A stretch of 64,000 nucleotides of DNA from Myroides sp. 1354 (GTDB lineage Bacteria; Bacteroidota; Bacteroidia; Flavobacteriales; Flavobacteriaceae): NCBI RefSeq assembly GCF_030324495.1, contig NZ_JACAGN010000004.1:186001-250000 (forward strand), in the 5' to 3' direction. This document shows, piece after piece, positions 44,798-52,410 of the stretch. A program made the translations under genes and the position numbers. How positions within the stretch are numbered: position 1 is the stretch's first letter; every line of letters starts with the position of its first letter. The notes beneath the pieces were generated by a model. The model searched no databases, was not told the origin of the DNA, and saw only the letters and a list, made by a program, of their open reading frames with translations.

Positions 44798-45355
44798 ATG
44801 AAAACATACATTTTTGCCGTGGTGCTTGCCATGTGGAGCATCACGGCGGTACAGGCACAGCGAATGCTCCCCAAACAAAAGGGATTGGAAGTAAACGCAG
44901 GTATGCTGTCCAAAGAAGTAAGCGACAATTACTATCTGAATTTGACCCTTACCGTGAACGGAAAGAACGGCAATTACTGGATATGGGGTGCGGAATATGC
45001 CCATCAGCTTTCCGGTTACAGGGATGTACAGATACCGCTCGAAACCTATACGGGCGAGGTGGGTTACAGTCTTCAGCTATTGGGCGATGCACGGAAGACC
45101 ATCACGCTGAATGCAGGGCTTACAGCCGTGGCAGGTTACGAAACCATCAACCGGAGCGAGGCAGTGCTACCGGACGGCTCAACCATCCTTGACAAAGACA
45201 ATTTTGTCTATGGTACAGGCGGACGGCTCACACTTGAAACATACCTGTCCGACCGTTTTGTCCTGCTCCTGCAAGGGCGGACAAAAGTGCTTTGGGGTAC
45301 GGATTTGAAACAGTTTCGTCCATCGGCAGGGATTGGACTAAGGTTTAACTTTTAA
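44798..45355 (+). CDS. traO: TraO outer-membrane-associated conjugation protein
   Basis: A 185-aa protein with signal peptide MKTYIFAVVLAMWSITAVQA and a beta-barrel-like alternating sequence ending in ...SAGIGLRFNF, with the terminal Phe typical of outer-membrane proteins. It matches TraO. Confidence 0.88.
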   Translation: MKTYIFAVVLAMWSITAVQAQRMLPKQKGLEVNAGMLSKEVSDNYYLNLTLTVNGKNGNYWIWGAEYAHQLSGYRDVQIPLETYTGEVGYSLQLLGDARKTITLNAGLTAVAGYETINRSEAVLPDGSTILDKDNFVYGTGGRLTLETYLSDRFVLLLQGRTKVLWGTDLKQFRPSAGIGLRFNF

Positions 45356-45366
45356 AATGATTTGCA

Positions 45367-45813
45367 ATGAAAACATTAATCAGAAAATACAGGCTTCATT
45401 TACAGGCAACGTTTATGCTCTTGGCGATGTTGGTCTGCTCCGTGGTGCTGACCTCGTGCGAAAAAGACGAACTCGACATCAGGCAGAATTACCCTTTTGA
45501 GGTACAGGTGATGCCCGTACCCAAAGAGTTGACGAAAGGACAGACCGTTGAAATACGGATTACCGTTCAACGGTCGGGCAATTTCAGCGATGCGAAATAC
45601 TTTATCCGCTATTTCCAGTTTGACGGACAGGGAGCATTGCGGTATTACAGCGAACCGCCGTATATGCCCAATGACCTGTACGTGTTGCCACAGACACAGT
45701 TTAGGTTGTACTACACGGCTCAATCGACCGTATCACAGTCGTTTGATGTTTGGATTTCGGACAATTTCGGGAACGAAAAACAGATAAGTTTCCAGTTTAA
45801 CAGCCGTGATTAA
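45367..45813 (+). CDS. traQ: TraQ-like lipoprotein (DUF3872)
   Basis: A 148-aa lipoprotein: lipobox LTSC near residue 31, then a single Ig-like beta domain (PFEVQVMPVPKELTKGQTVE). It fits the DUF3872/TraQ family at the end of CTnDOT-type tra operons. The primase-like traP normally nearby is missing. A terminator follows 10 nt later. Confidence 0.8.
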   Translation: MKTLIRKYRLHLQATFMLLAMLVCSVVLTSCEKDELDIRQNYPFEVQVMPVPKELTKGQTVEIRITVQRSGNFSDAKYFIRYFQFDGQGALRYYSEPPYMPNDLYVLPQTQFRLYYTAQSTVSQSFDVWISDNFGNEKQISFQFNSRD

Positions 45814-45823
45814 AGACAGAAAA

Positions 45824-45851
45824 ATCCTGCCCGATGTGGCGGGATTTTTTT
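45824..45851 (+). terminator. Terminator of the traE-traQ operon
   Basis: ATCCTGCC pairs with GGCGGGAT (one G-T pair), loop CGATGT region, followed by seven T residues. Confidence 0.8.
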
Positions 45852-45899
45852 AGGCTTAATATATAGTGTATTTTACTCCTAAAGGATAGGATTATATTA

Positions 45900-45930
45900 T
45901 TGTGTATAATAAACCGCTTCGTTATCTTTG
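45900..45930 (+). promoter_or_regulatory. Promoter of the structured RNA / receiver gene
   Basis: TTG at 45900-45902, 20-nt spacer, TATCTTTG at 45923-45930, a good Bacteroidota promoter. It would transcribe the structured region 45978-46081 and then the receiver-domain gene, leaving a leader of about 210 nt. Confidence 0.65.
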
Positions 45931-45977
45931 CTAATAGAAAATATTAAAATACTTAAAGTGTTTTTGCTTTAAGTCTT

Positions 45978-46081
45978 GGTACTGAAAACTGGTAATTTTT
46001 ATATCTCCGAGACAATAAGTAAGAACGCTCACGCTATAGGCGTGGGCGCTCGCTTATTTGGAGATAAGGTATACCAGTACC
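45978..46081 (+). ncRNA. Long nested hairpin, candidate leader or small RNA
   Basis: Complementary arms are nested symmetrically: GGTACTG (45978) with CAGTACC (46075); CTGGTA (45989) with TACCAG (46072), competing with the first; TATCTCC (46002) with GGAGATA (46060); AATAAG (46014) with CTTATT (46053); GCTCACGC (46027) with GCGTGGGC (46040) around a TATAG loop. Together they make one rod of about 104 nt. It lies between the tra operon and the receiver gene behind a good promoter. It could be a regulatory leader, a small RNA analogous in position to CTnDOT RteR, or a DNA cruciform. Confidence 0.55.
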
Positions 46082-46148
46082 CCAGTATCGAGTAAGTGTA
46101 GTTGCCTGCGCTTTTTTTATTGCAGGTCGCTACTTTAAAACAGATATT

Positions 46149-46586
46149 ATGAATACTGGAAAAGAAAACAAAAACAATGTTTGTGTAGCGGTCATAGATG
46201 ATAATGCAAAGCTTCGGGATATGTCTGTAAAGCAACTCGAAAATTCGGGCTATACGGTATTGTTCCAAACAGGCAACGGACAGGAAGCCCTGCAAAAGTT
46301 AAAAGAGCATGGCGGGTGGCCGGATGTCTGTATCATCGAGGAAAACTTTGCCACCGCTAAAGTTTTGCTCAAAAAACACCCCGATTTAAAAGTCCTAATT
46401 TCAAGTACGGAAGACGACACCGAGCGTGTAAGGGATGTGCTAAAGGCAGGTGTATCGGGGTATGTCTTGAAATTTTCCGATCCCGAAGAATTAGTGACAG
46501 CCATTAGAGCATTGAGCGAAAACAAAAAATATTTCAGTGTAGGGATTAGTGGAATAGTGACGGAATATTTTAAAAGTCAATCATAA
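46149..46586 (+). CDS. Stand-alone receiver domain with Glu at the phosphosite (145 aa)
   Basis: A CheY-like receiver without output domain: acidic pocket VAVIDDNAK near residue 17, then PDVCIIEEN where the phosphoacceptor Asp is replaced by Glu (about residue 60), SSTEDD with the switch Ser/Thr, and VLKFSD with the conserved Lys. Glu here often mimics the phosphorylated state, so the protein may be constitutively active and signal by protein contact. No histidine kinase is nearby. The long structured leader suggests RNA-level control. Confidence 0.75.
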   Translation: MNTGKENKNNVCVAVIDDNAKLRDMSVKQLENSGYTVLFQTGNGQEALQKLKEHGGWPDVCIIEENFATAKVLLKKHPDLKVLISSTEDDTERVRDVLKAGVSGYVLKFSDPEELVTAIRALSENKKYFSVGISGIVTEYFKSQS

Positions 46587-46852
46587 ATATTGGTTTCTTT
46601 GCTACTTTCTTTTTCGTTTCACTCATGAAAGAAAGTAGTCCACTACGACACAACCTGTTTGGGAAATACAGATGTGTTGGTATTGTGGAACGGAGCATTT
46701 TACAAAGTGGTTGTTCCGCTTTCTGCAAAAAGACGGTTCCGACCTGGGAAAGATCTGTCTTTTTGCCCGACCGAATTTTAGAGTAAAGCATTTTTCCGAA
46801 TCATGCCCGTATCATGCTTTGAGGTCATTTTTTAAAACTTTAATTATTTTTT

Positions 46853-46880
46853 AGGCGACCACCTTTGCAGATGGTCGCCT
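46853..46880. other. Hairpin after ardA
   Basis: AGGCGACCA pairs with TGGTCGCCT, 5 nt past the ardA stop on the minus strand. No T-run follows in the ardA direction, so termination would need a factor. The spacer from 46587 to 46852 shows no gene I would support. Confidence 0.4.
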
Positions 46881-46885
46881 ATGGG

Positions 46886-47419
46886 TTAGGAATTGTAAAA
46901 TACATGACCGTTATCGCTCCAATAATCACAGCAAAATAGGTCACGGGCAAAAGCCTCATAATCGAAGTACCTTTTTGCAAATTCGGGTAAATCCATTTGC
47001 TCTATCTGTTCATAGGCAAAATCTTCCTCGTCCTTGTATTCACCTATATAATCATCGTCAAAATCACTTATAAGGTCGTTAATGTCGTCCTCGCTTAGCT
47101 TGTGGCTTTTGTTGTCGCACCATATTAGGAATGCTTCTTGTCGGCTCTCGTCCATATCTTCCAAAGCCTCCAAAACATCAAAAATATTGTCGCTTAGCCA
47201 ACATTCGCCGATTAAGCCGTTCGGGATGTTCTCGTAATCTTGAAACATAAATTCGGGGTCTGCCTCGTCATTGTGTAACTCCTTGCAAGCCGTGTAAAAC
47301 TCTTTTTTATCTGCATAGTCGGACAGCTTTAGCCATTCCCCGAAGATTGAACCGTCATTATATTTTCCGTATGTGCCGACATATACGCTTGCTTCCGATG
47401 TGTTTATTTGCTGTATCAT
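46886..47419 (-). CDS. ardA: Antirestriction protein ArdA
   Basis: ArdA mimics B-form DNA and inhibits type I restriction enzymes, protecting the ICE on entry into a new host. The 177-aa form from the ATG at 47419 begins near ASVYVGTYGKYNDGSIFGEW, the usual N-terminal domain, and is strongly acidic throughout (for example EDDINDLISDFDDDYIGEY). A longer frame begins at 47515 but adds a basic, unrelated extension, so I prefer the inner start. The same ICE carries its own type I enzyme, raising the question of self-inhibition. Confidence 0.88.
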   Translation of the reverse strand: MIQQINTSEASVYVGTYGKYNDGSIFGEWLKLSDYADKKEFYTACKELHNDEADPEFMFQDYENIPNGLIGECWLSDNIFDVLEALEDMDESRQEAFLIWCDNKSHKLSEDDINDLISDFDDDYIGEYKDEEDFAYEQIEQMDLPEFAKRYFDYEAFARDLFCCDYWSDNGHVFYNS

Positions 47420-47655
47420 TTCTTTACTGTTTTGAATTATTTTTTTTGATTTATTCGGCAATGAGAGGAGGTGCTGTTGTTTTGTTTCAATGCTTTTAAT
47501 CCTCATGCCTGACATTTTTTTTATTCGTGTAAAGAGCCGGAGTATGCTGTGTTTCGTTTCGGGAGCATAAAAGGTTAGTGTTTAGTAGGCACAAGGTTTT
47601 GGAAAAAAAATACTACCCATAGGTGGAGATTTTTTTTCCAAACTTGTCTTGACCT

Positions 47656-47688
47656 TTTGACTACGTTAAGAACACGGACATACCTTTG
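47656..47688 (+). promoter_or_regulatory. Promoter reading toward the recombinase
   Basis: TTTG at 47656-47659, 21-nt spacer, TACCTTTG at 47681-47688. Five nt later an ATG opens a 12-codon frame (MKRKQQAYSTFT, 47693-47731). The next genes downstream on this strand are the 53-aa gene at 48067 and the serine recombinase. Confidence 0.55.
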
Positions 47689-47723
47689 CTCCATGAAACG
47701 TAAACAACAGGCATACTCGACTT

Positions 47724-48164
47724 TTACGTAAAACCAATCGTGGAAGTAGTGAGGATAGCATTTGGGAAATGGTTCAGAAAGAATTTAATATCTGTTGGTA
47801 CAGCTACAGGTGATTGAAGTTTGGAGTGGAACAGCCAAATCTGTGGAACGACATCTTCAATCTCCTGTTCCCAATCATAGCCATAAGCTCTTTTGCGGTC
47901 AGTAGCTAAGCGAATGCCGTAAATGTGCTTAGGCTATTGTAATGCTATGAGCCAATCTAAGCCAAGTAATCCAGTAAGAAGACATATTCTAATACTCCTT
48001 CCATCAACTCGATAAGTTTGTCTATGCGGATTAATCCGAACGGTTAACAGGCAAAATGAGTTGAGGATGGAGAAAGAAAAAACGAACGATTTAACTCCTG
48101 AACGAGTTATACAAATCTTGAAAAAGAAAGGAACAGAGGTCGATATAGAGGAAGCAAAAACCAT
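47724..48164 (-). pseudogene. Probable decayed gene antisense to the recombinase leader
   Basis: A continuous minus-strand frame is interrupted only by one TAG (47934-47936). The upstream piece includes INPHRQTYRVDGRSIRI and LLTGLLGLDWLIALQ; the downstream piece includes AYGYDWEQEIEDVVPQIW and PVAVPTDIKFFLNHFPNAI and stops at 47724. It has a protein-like composition but no good start and overlaps a promoter on the other strand, so I treat it as a remnant. Family not recognised with certainty. This occupies most of the 47420-48066 gap. Confidence 0.35.
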
Positions 48165-48228
48165 CTTGGATTTTGTTAAGAAGATAGCTCATATTGCAGT
48201 TAACCAGTATCTAAGAGGAAAACTTTAA
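48067..48228 (+). CDS. Small conserved-looking protein before the recombinase (53 aa)
   Basis: ATG at 48067 gives 53 codons: MEKEKTNDLTPERVIQILK, then EVDIEEAKTILDFVKKIAHI and a basic end (QYLRGKL). The all-helical sequence with a TPE-VIQILKKKG pattern is a type often encoded just ahead of recombinase genes in Bacteroidota. It ends 26 nt before the recombinase start, so the two are probably cotranscribed. A role as directionality factor or regulator is plausible but not shown. Confidence 0.65.
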   Translation: MEKEKTNDLTPERVIQILKKKGTEVDIEEAKTILDFVKKIAHIAVNQYLRGKL

Positions 48229-48254
48229 TCTAATGAACAAGGAAAACTGTTGTG

Positions 48255-49865
48255 ATGAGAAAGGCAGATTTATACATACGAGTATCGACAGACGAGCAGG
48301 CGGACAAGGGGTATTCGCAACGTGACCAAGAAGAAAGGCTAAGAAAATATTGTGAAATTAAAGGCATTCCGATAAGAAATGTGTACATAGAAGACCATTC
48401 GGCTAAATCTTTCCAGCGTCCAGAATGGCAAAAATTTTTATCCACTCTGCGCAAAAACAAATACAATAGAATTGGTTCGATAGTTCTGTTCACTAAATGG
48501 GATAGATTCAGTAGAAACGCTGGAGATGCCTATCAAATGATTAACCAATTAAAGGCATTCGGGGTTGAACCTATGGCAATAGAACAGCCCTTAGACCTCA
48601 GCATTCCCGAAAACAAAATCATGCTTGCATTCTATCTCGCTTCACCGGAAGTTGAGAACGACAGGCGTGCATTGAACATTTTTCACGGGATGCGGAGGGC
48701 AAGAAAGGAGGGTCGATATATGGGGGTTGCTCCATTGGGTTATGTCAATAAGATAACAGATGACAAAAAGAAATACATTGCCCTGCATGACTTTGAAGCT
48801 CCGTTACTAAAATGGGCATTTGAGCAAATCGCTTCCAACAGTTTCAATACCGAACAGATTTGGAAGATGGTTAGGGAGAAAGCAAAAGGAAGAGCCAGGT
48901 TCAGTAAAAACAATTTTTGGTTAGCGATACGAAACCCGTTATACTGTGGTAAAATATTCGTTCCGCCCTACAAAGAGGAAAAAGGTTTTTTAGTTACCGG
49001 ACAACACGAGCCGTTAATTAGTGAAAAACTGTTTGACGATGTGCAAGACGTTCTCGATGGTAGAAAAAGGAAAATAAAACCTAAGATAGTGTCCATTGAA
49101 AACTTACCACTTAGAGGGTTTATTAAATGCCCTAACCCTAAGTGCGATAGGATGCTCACAGGGAGCGCATCAAAAGGTAAAATGGGAAATTACTACTACT
49201 ATTATCATTGTATATCCTCCTGTGGAACACGATTTAAAGCCGAAACTGTCAATGAGGCTTTCATAAAGCAATTACGGCATCTATCACCAAAAGAGGGAAT
49301 GGTCGATGTGTTTATTGAGGCATTTATAAAAGATTTCAATAACAAAACCAAAGCCCAAAATACCGAAAGGACAAATATCATAGATGAGATTAATGCGCTG
49401 AATAAACGCTATCAAAATGCACTTTTAAAGAATGCCGATGGAGAAATGGCAGACGATGATTTCAAAGAAGTAAAGAAATTGACCAAAGGCAAGATTGAGG
49501 TTTTAGAAAAGAGATTAAACAATTTGGCTGTAACCGGAACGGAGATAAAAGACTTAGTAGCTTCCGCATTAAAAAAGGTCGCAAACATTGATAGACGTTA
49601 TGAAAACGGCGATATTGAGGAAAAAAGACTTATAGTGAGTTCGATATTCCCTGATTATTTAGAATTTGACGGTGTACAACATCGAACTCGGAGACTAAAT
49701 TCCGCTGTTGCTCTTATCTATCAGAATAACAATGAGTTGCAAGATGAAAAAAAAGGGACAAGTCTTTCTTTTTTAGACTTGTCCCCAGAGGTGGAGTCGC
49801 CGAGAATCGAACTCGGGTCCAAACAAGCAATCAGAGAGCTTTCTACACGCTTAGTTTCAACTTGA
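48255..49865 (+). CDS. Large serine recombinase (ICE integrase)
   Basis: It should catalyse integration into and excision from ssrA. The N-terminal resolvase domain has LYIRVSTDEQ with catalytic Ser 11, KWDRFSRN (about 80) and later ERRALN-like helix; a recombinase domain follows; a zinc ribbon lies near 300 (CPNPKCDRM ... HCISSCGTRF); and a coiled coil near 370-440. I use the ATG at 48255; a GTG one codon earlier is possible. The last 25 or so codons run antisense through the ssrA terminator and 3' end, so the C-terminus (VESPRIELGSKQ...) is encoded by the attachment site and must differ in the excised circle. Confidence 0.9.
   Translation: MRKADLYIRVSTDEQADKGYSQRDQEERLRKYCEIKGIPIRNVYIEDHSAKSFQRPEWQKFLSTLRKNKYNRIGSIVLFTKWDRFSRNAGDAYQMINQLKAFGVEPMAIEQPLDLSIPENKIMLAFYLASPEVENDRRALNIFHGMRRARKEGRYMGVAPLGYVNKITDDKKKYIALHDFEAPLLKWAFEQIASNSFNTEQIWKMVREKAKGRARFSKNNFWLAIRNPLYCGKIFVPPYKEEKGFLVTGQHEPLISEKLFDDVQDVLDGRKRKIKPKIVSIENLPLRGFIKCPNPKCDRMLTGSASKGKMGNYYYYYHCISSCGTRFKAETVNEAFIKQLRHLSPKEGMVDVFIEAFIKDFNNKTKAQNTERTNIIDEINALNKRYQNALLKNADGEMADDDFKEVKKLTKGKIEVLEKRLNNLAVTGTEIKDLVASALKKVANIDRRYENGDIEEKRLIVSSIFPDYLEFDGVQHRTRRLNSAVALIYQNNNELQDEKKGTSLSFLDLSPEVESPRIELGSKQAIRELSTRLVST
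49747..49785 (-). terminator. ssrA terminator, inside the recombinase coding sequence
   Basis: Perfect 11-bp stem (GGGACAAGTCT with AGACTTGTCCC, 9-nt loop) followed on the minus strand by eight T residues, just after the ssrA 3' end. On the plus strand the same bases encode recombinase residues. Confidence 0.85.
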
Positions 49866-50185
49866 ATTTTCGATCAGCAGCTTGGTTTGAAACAACCACT
49901 ACTGACTTAGCCTCTAAGATTTCGGAAGATGTCCGAGACACTAACCTTCCTAGGTTTATTTTACGGTTCCCCTCAACAAAGCGCCACAAACCAAGGCTCT
50001 TAAGGAGAATCTAGCTCTTCCACCTGGTGGAAACTAAGGCAATCTTACTATAATTCAGATTATGCAGCTAAAGCGTAATTATTTTCGCCGTTTAAAAAGT
50101 TCGTTGTCTGATATTTACGAGCTAAACAACAACGCTCGACGTGCTTACTAACTAATTCCACTCGCTGTCAAAACCGATCGACCCC
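49790..50185 (-). ncRNA. ssrA: tmRNA
   Basis: tmRNA rescues stalled ribosomes and tags the truncated protein. The 5' end GGGGTCG (50185 down) pairs with CGACTCC near the 3' end (49792-49798), forming the acceptor stem, followed by ACC. The T-arm GGTTCGA-like core is visible as GAGTTCGATTCTC. The tag reading frame on the minus strand from 50089 to 50060 encodes GENNYALAA and a TAA stop, a typical flavobacterial tag. The gene is intact despite ICE insertion at its 3' end. Confidence 0.93.
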
Positions 50186-50211
50186 TTATAGAATAAGTTT
50201 TTAAGAGATTG

Positions 50212-50242
50212 CAAAATTACAATTTTAAAATAAAGAATACAA
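50212..50242 (-). promoter_or_regulatory. ssrA: ssrA promoter
   Basis: On the minus strand TTG (50240-50242), 20-nt spacer, TAATTTTG (50212-50219), about 27 nt before the mature tmRNA 5' end, leaving a short leader to be removed by RNase P. Confidence 0.6.
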
Positions 50243-50269
50243 CCTTTAATGCTGAAAAAAGTTGGGTTT

Positions 50270-50301
50270 TTTGGAATAACAGAGAAATACAGCTATATTT
50301 G
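50270..50301 (+). promoter_or_regulatory. Promoter of the dehydrogenase gene
   Basis: TTTG at 50270-50273, 20-nt spacer, TATATTTG at 50294-50301, 47 nt before the start codon. It diverges from the ssrA promoter. Confidence 0.7.
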
Positions 50302-50348
50302 CCAGAACCACCCGCAAAAAACGAAACAACTAATTTATTATACATATT

Positions 50349-51554
50349 ATGAAAATTGGCATTATTAAGGAACGAAAAAGTCCTCCTGATAGACGTGTTG
50401 TGTTTACACCTGAAATTCTAGCAAAGGCATTAAAAACCTATGACACCCTAGAAGCAGTAGTGGAACCCTCGGACATCAGAATCTTTCCTGACCAAGCGTA
50501 TGCTGACCTAAACCTCACATTAAGCGATGATTTAGCGGACTGTGATGTTTTAGTAGGTGTAAAAGAGGTTCCTGTAGAGGCTTTAATTCCCAACAAAACC
50601 TACTTTTTCTTTTCGCATACCATCAAAGAACAAGAATACAATAGAAATATCTTACAAACTTGTTTAGCTAAAAATATTCGCTTAATTGATCACGAAACAT
50701 TAGTTACAGAGAATAACAAACGCTTAATTGGTTTTGGACGTTATGCTGGTATCGTAGGAGCTTATAATACACTGCGCGCTTTTGGATTAAAATATGAGCT
50801 ATTTACGCTAAAAAAAGCGGAGCATATGCTACATACGGAAGATTTAATTGCTCAGTTGAAAAAGCAATATTTCCCGCCAATCAAAATTGCTGTAACCGGA
50901 AATGGAAAAGTCAGTCACGGTATCATGGAAATTTTAAATGGAATGAAAGCCAAAAAAGTTTCAATTGAACATTTCTTGACCCAGAAATACGACGTTCCCG
51001 TTTACACCCAATTAGAAGTAATGGATTACTACAAACGCAAAGATGGAGGAGAGGCTACTAAAGCTGATTTCTATGCGAATCCTGAACAATACGAAAGCAA
51101 TTTTGAGCGCTTTACAAAAGTTACGGATGTACTAATCACGGGGCATTTCTTCAAACACGGTTCACCAAAAATCTTGACGAAAGAAATGTTGAATGCCATT
51201 GACAATAAAATTCAAGTAGTAGGAGATGTCTCTTGTGATGTGGATCACGGACCCATTGACAGTACACTAAGAGCTTCTACTATCGCAGATCCTTTATATG
51301 GATATCACCCAGGGAAAAACGAAGAAGTAGCCTTTGATCACCCTGCAGCCATTACCGTAATGGCTATTGACAACCTCCCTTGTGAGTTGCCGAAAGATGC
51401 TAGTGAAGGCTTTGGAGAAGTGTTTTTAAACGAAATTCTACCTGCCTTTTTCAATGATGACAAAGATCAAATCTTAGCCCGTGCAACCGTTACTCAAAAT
51501 GGTCGTTTAACAGAGCGTTTTGCTTACCTACAAGACTACGTAGACGGCAAATAA
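50349..51554 (+). CDS. AlaDH/PNT-family NAD(P)-dependent dehydrogenase, saccharopine dehydrogenase-like
   Basis: The 401-aa protein opens MKIGIIKERKSPPDRRVVFTP, the substrate-side signature of alanine dehydrogenase/transhydrogenase proteins, and has a Rossmann loop IAVTGNGKVSHGIMEIL (about 182-198). VVGDVSCDVDHGPIDSTLRAS (about 297-317) and the acidic, His-rich active-site phrases resemble lysine-forming saccharopine dehydrogenases more than alanine dehydrogenase. It probably oxidises an amino acid or its adduct with a keto acid in the cytoplasm. Exact substrate is unclear. It is a stand-alone gene with its own promoter. Confidence 0.75.
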   Translation: MKIGIIKERKSPPDRRVVFTPEILAKALKTYDTLEAVVEPSDIRIFPDQAYADLNLTLSDDLADCDVLVGVKEVPVEALIPNKTYFFFSHTIKEQEYNRNILQTCLAKNIRLIDHETLVTENNKRLIGFGRYAGIVGAYNTLRAFGLKYELFTLKKAEHMLHTEDLIAQLKKQYFPPIKIAVTGNGKVSHGIMEILNGMKAKKVSIEHFLTQKYDVPVYTQLEVMDYYKRKDGGEATKADFYANPEQYESNFERFTKVTDVLITGHFFKHGSPKILTKEMLNAIDNKIQVVGDVSCDVDHGPIDSTLRASTIADPLYGYHPGKNEEVAFDHPAAITVMAIDNLPCELPKDASEGFGEVFLNEILPAFFNDDKDQILARATVTQNGRLTERFAYLQDYVDGK

Positions 51555-51567
51555 ATATCAATATAGT

Positions 51568-51610
51568 TTTTGGCATACTTCAAGCATAAATTGTTAAGAG
51601 TATGCCAAAA
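51568..51610. terminator. Long hairpin after the dehydrogenase gene
   Basis: TTTTGGCATACT and AGTATGCCAAAA form a perfect 12-bp stem with a 19-nt loop, 13 nt past the stop codon. No T-run. The rest of the 51555-51873 gap holds a -7-like TATATTTG at 51655-51662, probably the thioesterase promoter, and an imperfect A/T-rich hairpin at about 51746-51784. Confidence 0.5.
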
Positions 51611-51873
51611 TCAAATATTGTTTGAAAAATCCCTAAAAAAATAGTTTTACTCCGTATATTTGTTGCGAAATTTACAATCTCAAAACAGGACCTACTAAGG
51701 ATAGTATAGCAATTCGTTGTAGATGTTTTAAAATTGACATAAATCCAGGCTTTTTACTTCAAAATAAGTAATAAAAAACCTGATTTACTGGAACAGTTGT
51801 CGACATTTGTCCCCAAGAGCCTATGTATTTTTCCAAACAACAAGTCTATTATTTAATTGTTCAAGATAAAACT

Positions 51874-52302
51874 ATGGAAGGTGAATTAACAAGCAAGGAG
51901 CTGCGTATTCAAAAAAAGATCAAAGATTCAGAAACTCACGTTTTTAGAACGGTATTCCCAGGACAAACCAATCACCATGGAACAATGTTTGGGGGAGCTG
52001 TTTTAGCCATTATGGATGAAATCGCTTTTATGACCGCTACTCGCTTTTGCCGCAAACCAATTGTGACTGTTTCCAGTGATAAAATCGACTTTAATCAACC
52101 TATTCCTGTAGGGACCTTGGTTGAGTTAATCGGAACAGTAGTACGTGTAGGACGTACAAGTTTAGATGTTAGGGTAGACGTATTCGTTGAAAGCATGTAT
52201 AGAGAAGGTCGTGAAAAAGCGATCTCAGGTAATTTTACCTTAGTTGCTATTAATGAAAGCAAACGTCCCGTACCTGTAATGGATGAAATTGAAACGTTTT
52301 AA
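51874..52302 (+). CDS. Acyl-CoA thioesterase, hotdog fold (YciA/BACH type)
   Basis: It hydrolyses acyl-CoA to free acid and CoA. The 142-aa form from the ATG at 51874 contains the hotdog signatures FPGQTNHHGTMFGGAVLAIMDE (catalytic Asp in the MDE helix) and PVGTLVELIGTVVRVGRTSL. A longer frame begins at 51823, but the family N-terminus and an upstream -7-like box fit the later start. A strong terminator follows. Confidence 0.88.
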   Translation: MEGELTSKELRIQKKIKDSETHVFRTVFPGQTNHHGTMFGGAVLAIMDEIAFMTATRFCRKPIVTVSSDKIDFNQPIPVGTLVELIGTVVRVGRTSLDVRVDVFVESMYREGREKAISGNFTLVAINESKRPVPVMDEIETF

Positions 52303-52323
52303 GTTTTTTTAAAATACCACAAA

Positions 52324-52354
52324 GAAGCTACTGTAAACCACAGTAGCTTTTTTT
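52324..52354 (+). terminator. Terminator of the thioesterase gene
   Basis: Perfect 10-bp stem (AAGCTACTGT with ACAGTAGCTT, 5-nt loop) and a T-run of eight. Confidence 0.85.
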
Positions 52355-52410
52355 TATGCTTTTTTACTTCCTTTTAGTTTAAGACAGCAGTATAAAATTG
52401 GATAGAGGAG

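Larger units (their letters stand above)
578..49790. mobile_element. CTnDOT-family ICE integrated at ssrA, with resistance and defence cargo
   Basis: The interval contains a full Bacteroidota conjugation set (mobA, mobB, mobC, traA-traQ), the ICE regulators and helpers rteC, topB and ardA, and a large serine recombinase at the right end next to ssrA. Cargo sits at the left end (restriction-modification, HATPase/PRTase), around mobC (macrolide, lincosamide and aminoglycoside resistance) and between traD and traE (E2-E1-JAB module). Unlike CTnDOT it uses a serine recombinase, not a tyrosine integrase, and it has no tetQ-rteA-rteB. The right end is well placed by ssrA; the left end at 578 is a guess. 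Confidence 0.75.

Noticed and set aside
46672..46854. 60-codon plus-strand frame between the receiver gene and ardA
   Set aside because: No start context, promoter or recognisable family; the CWYCGTEH start is curious but not enough.
47934..48164. 76-codon minus-strand frame as a real gene
   Set aside because: It lacks a good start and its frame continues past the TAG as protein-like sequence, so a decayed gene is the better reading.
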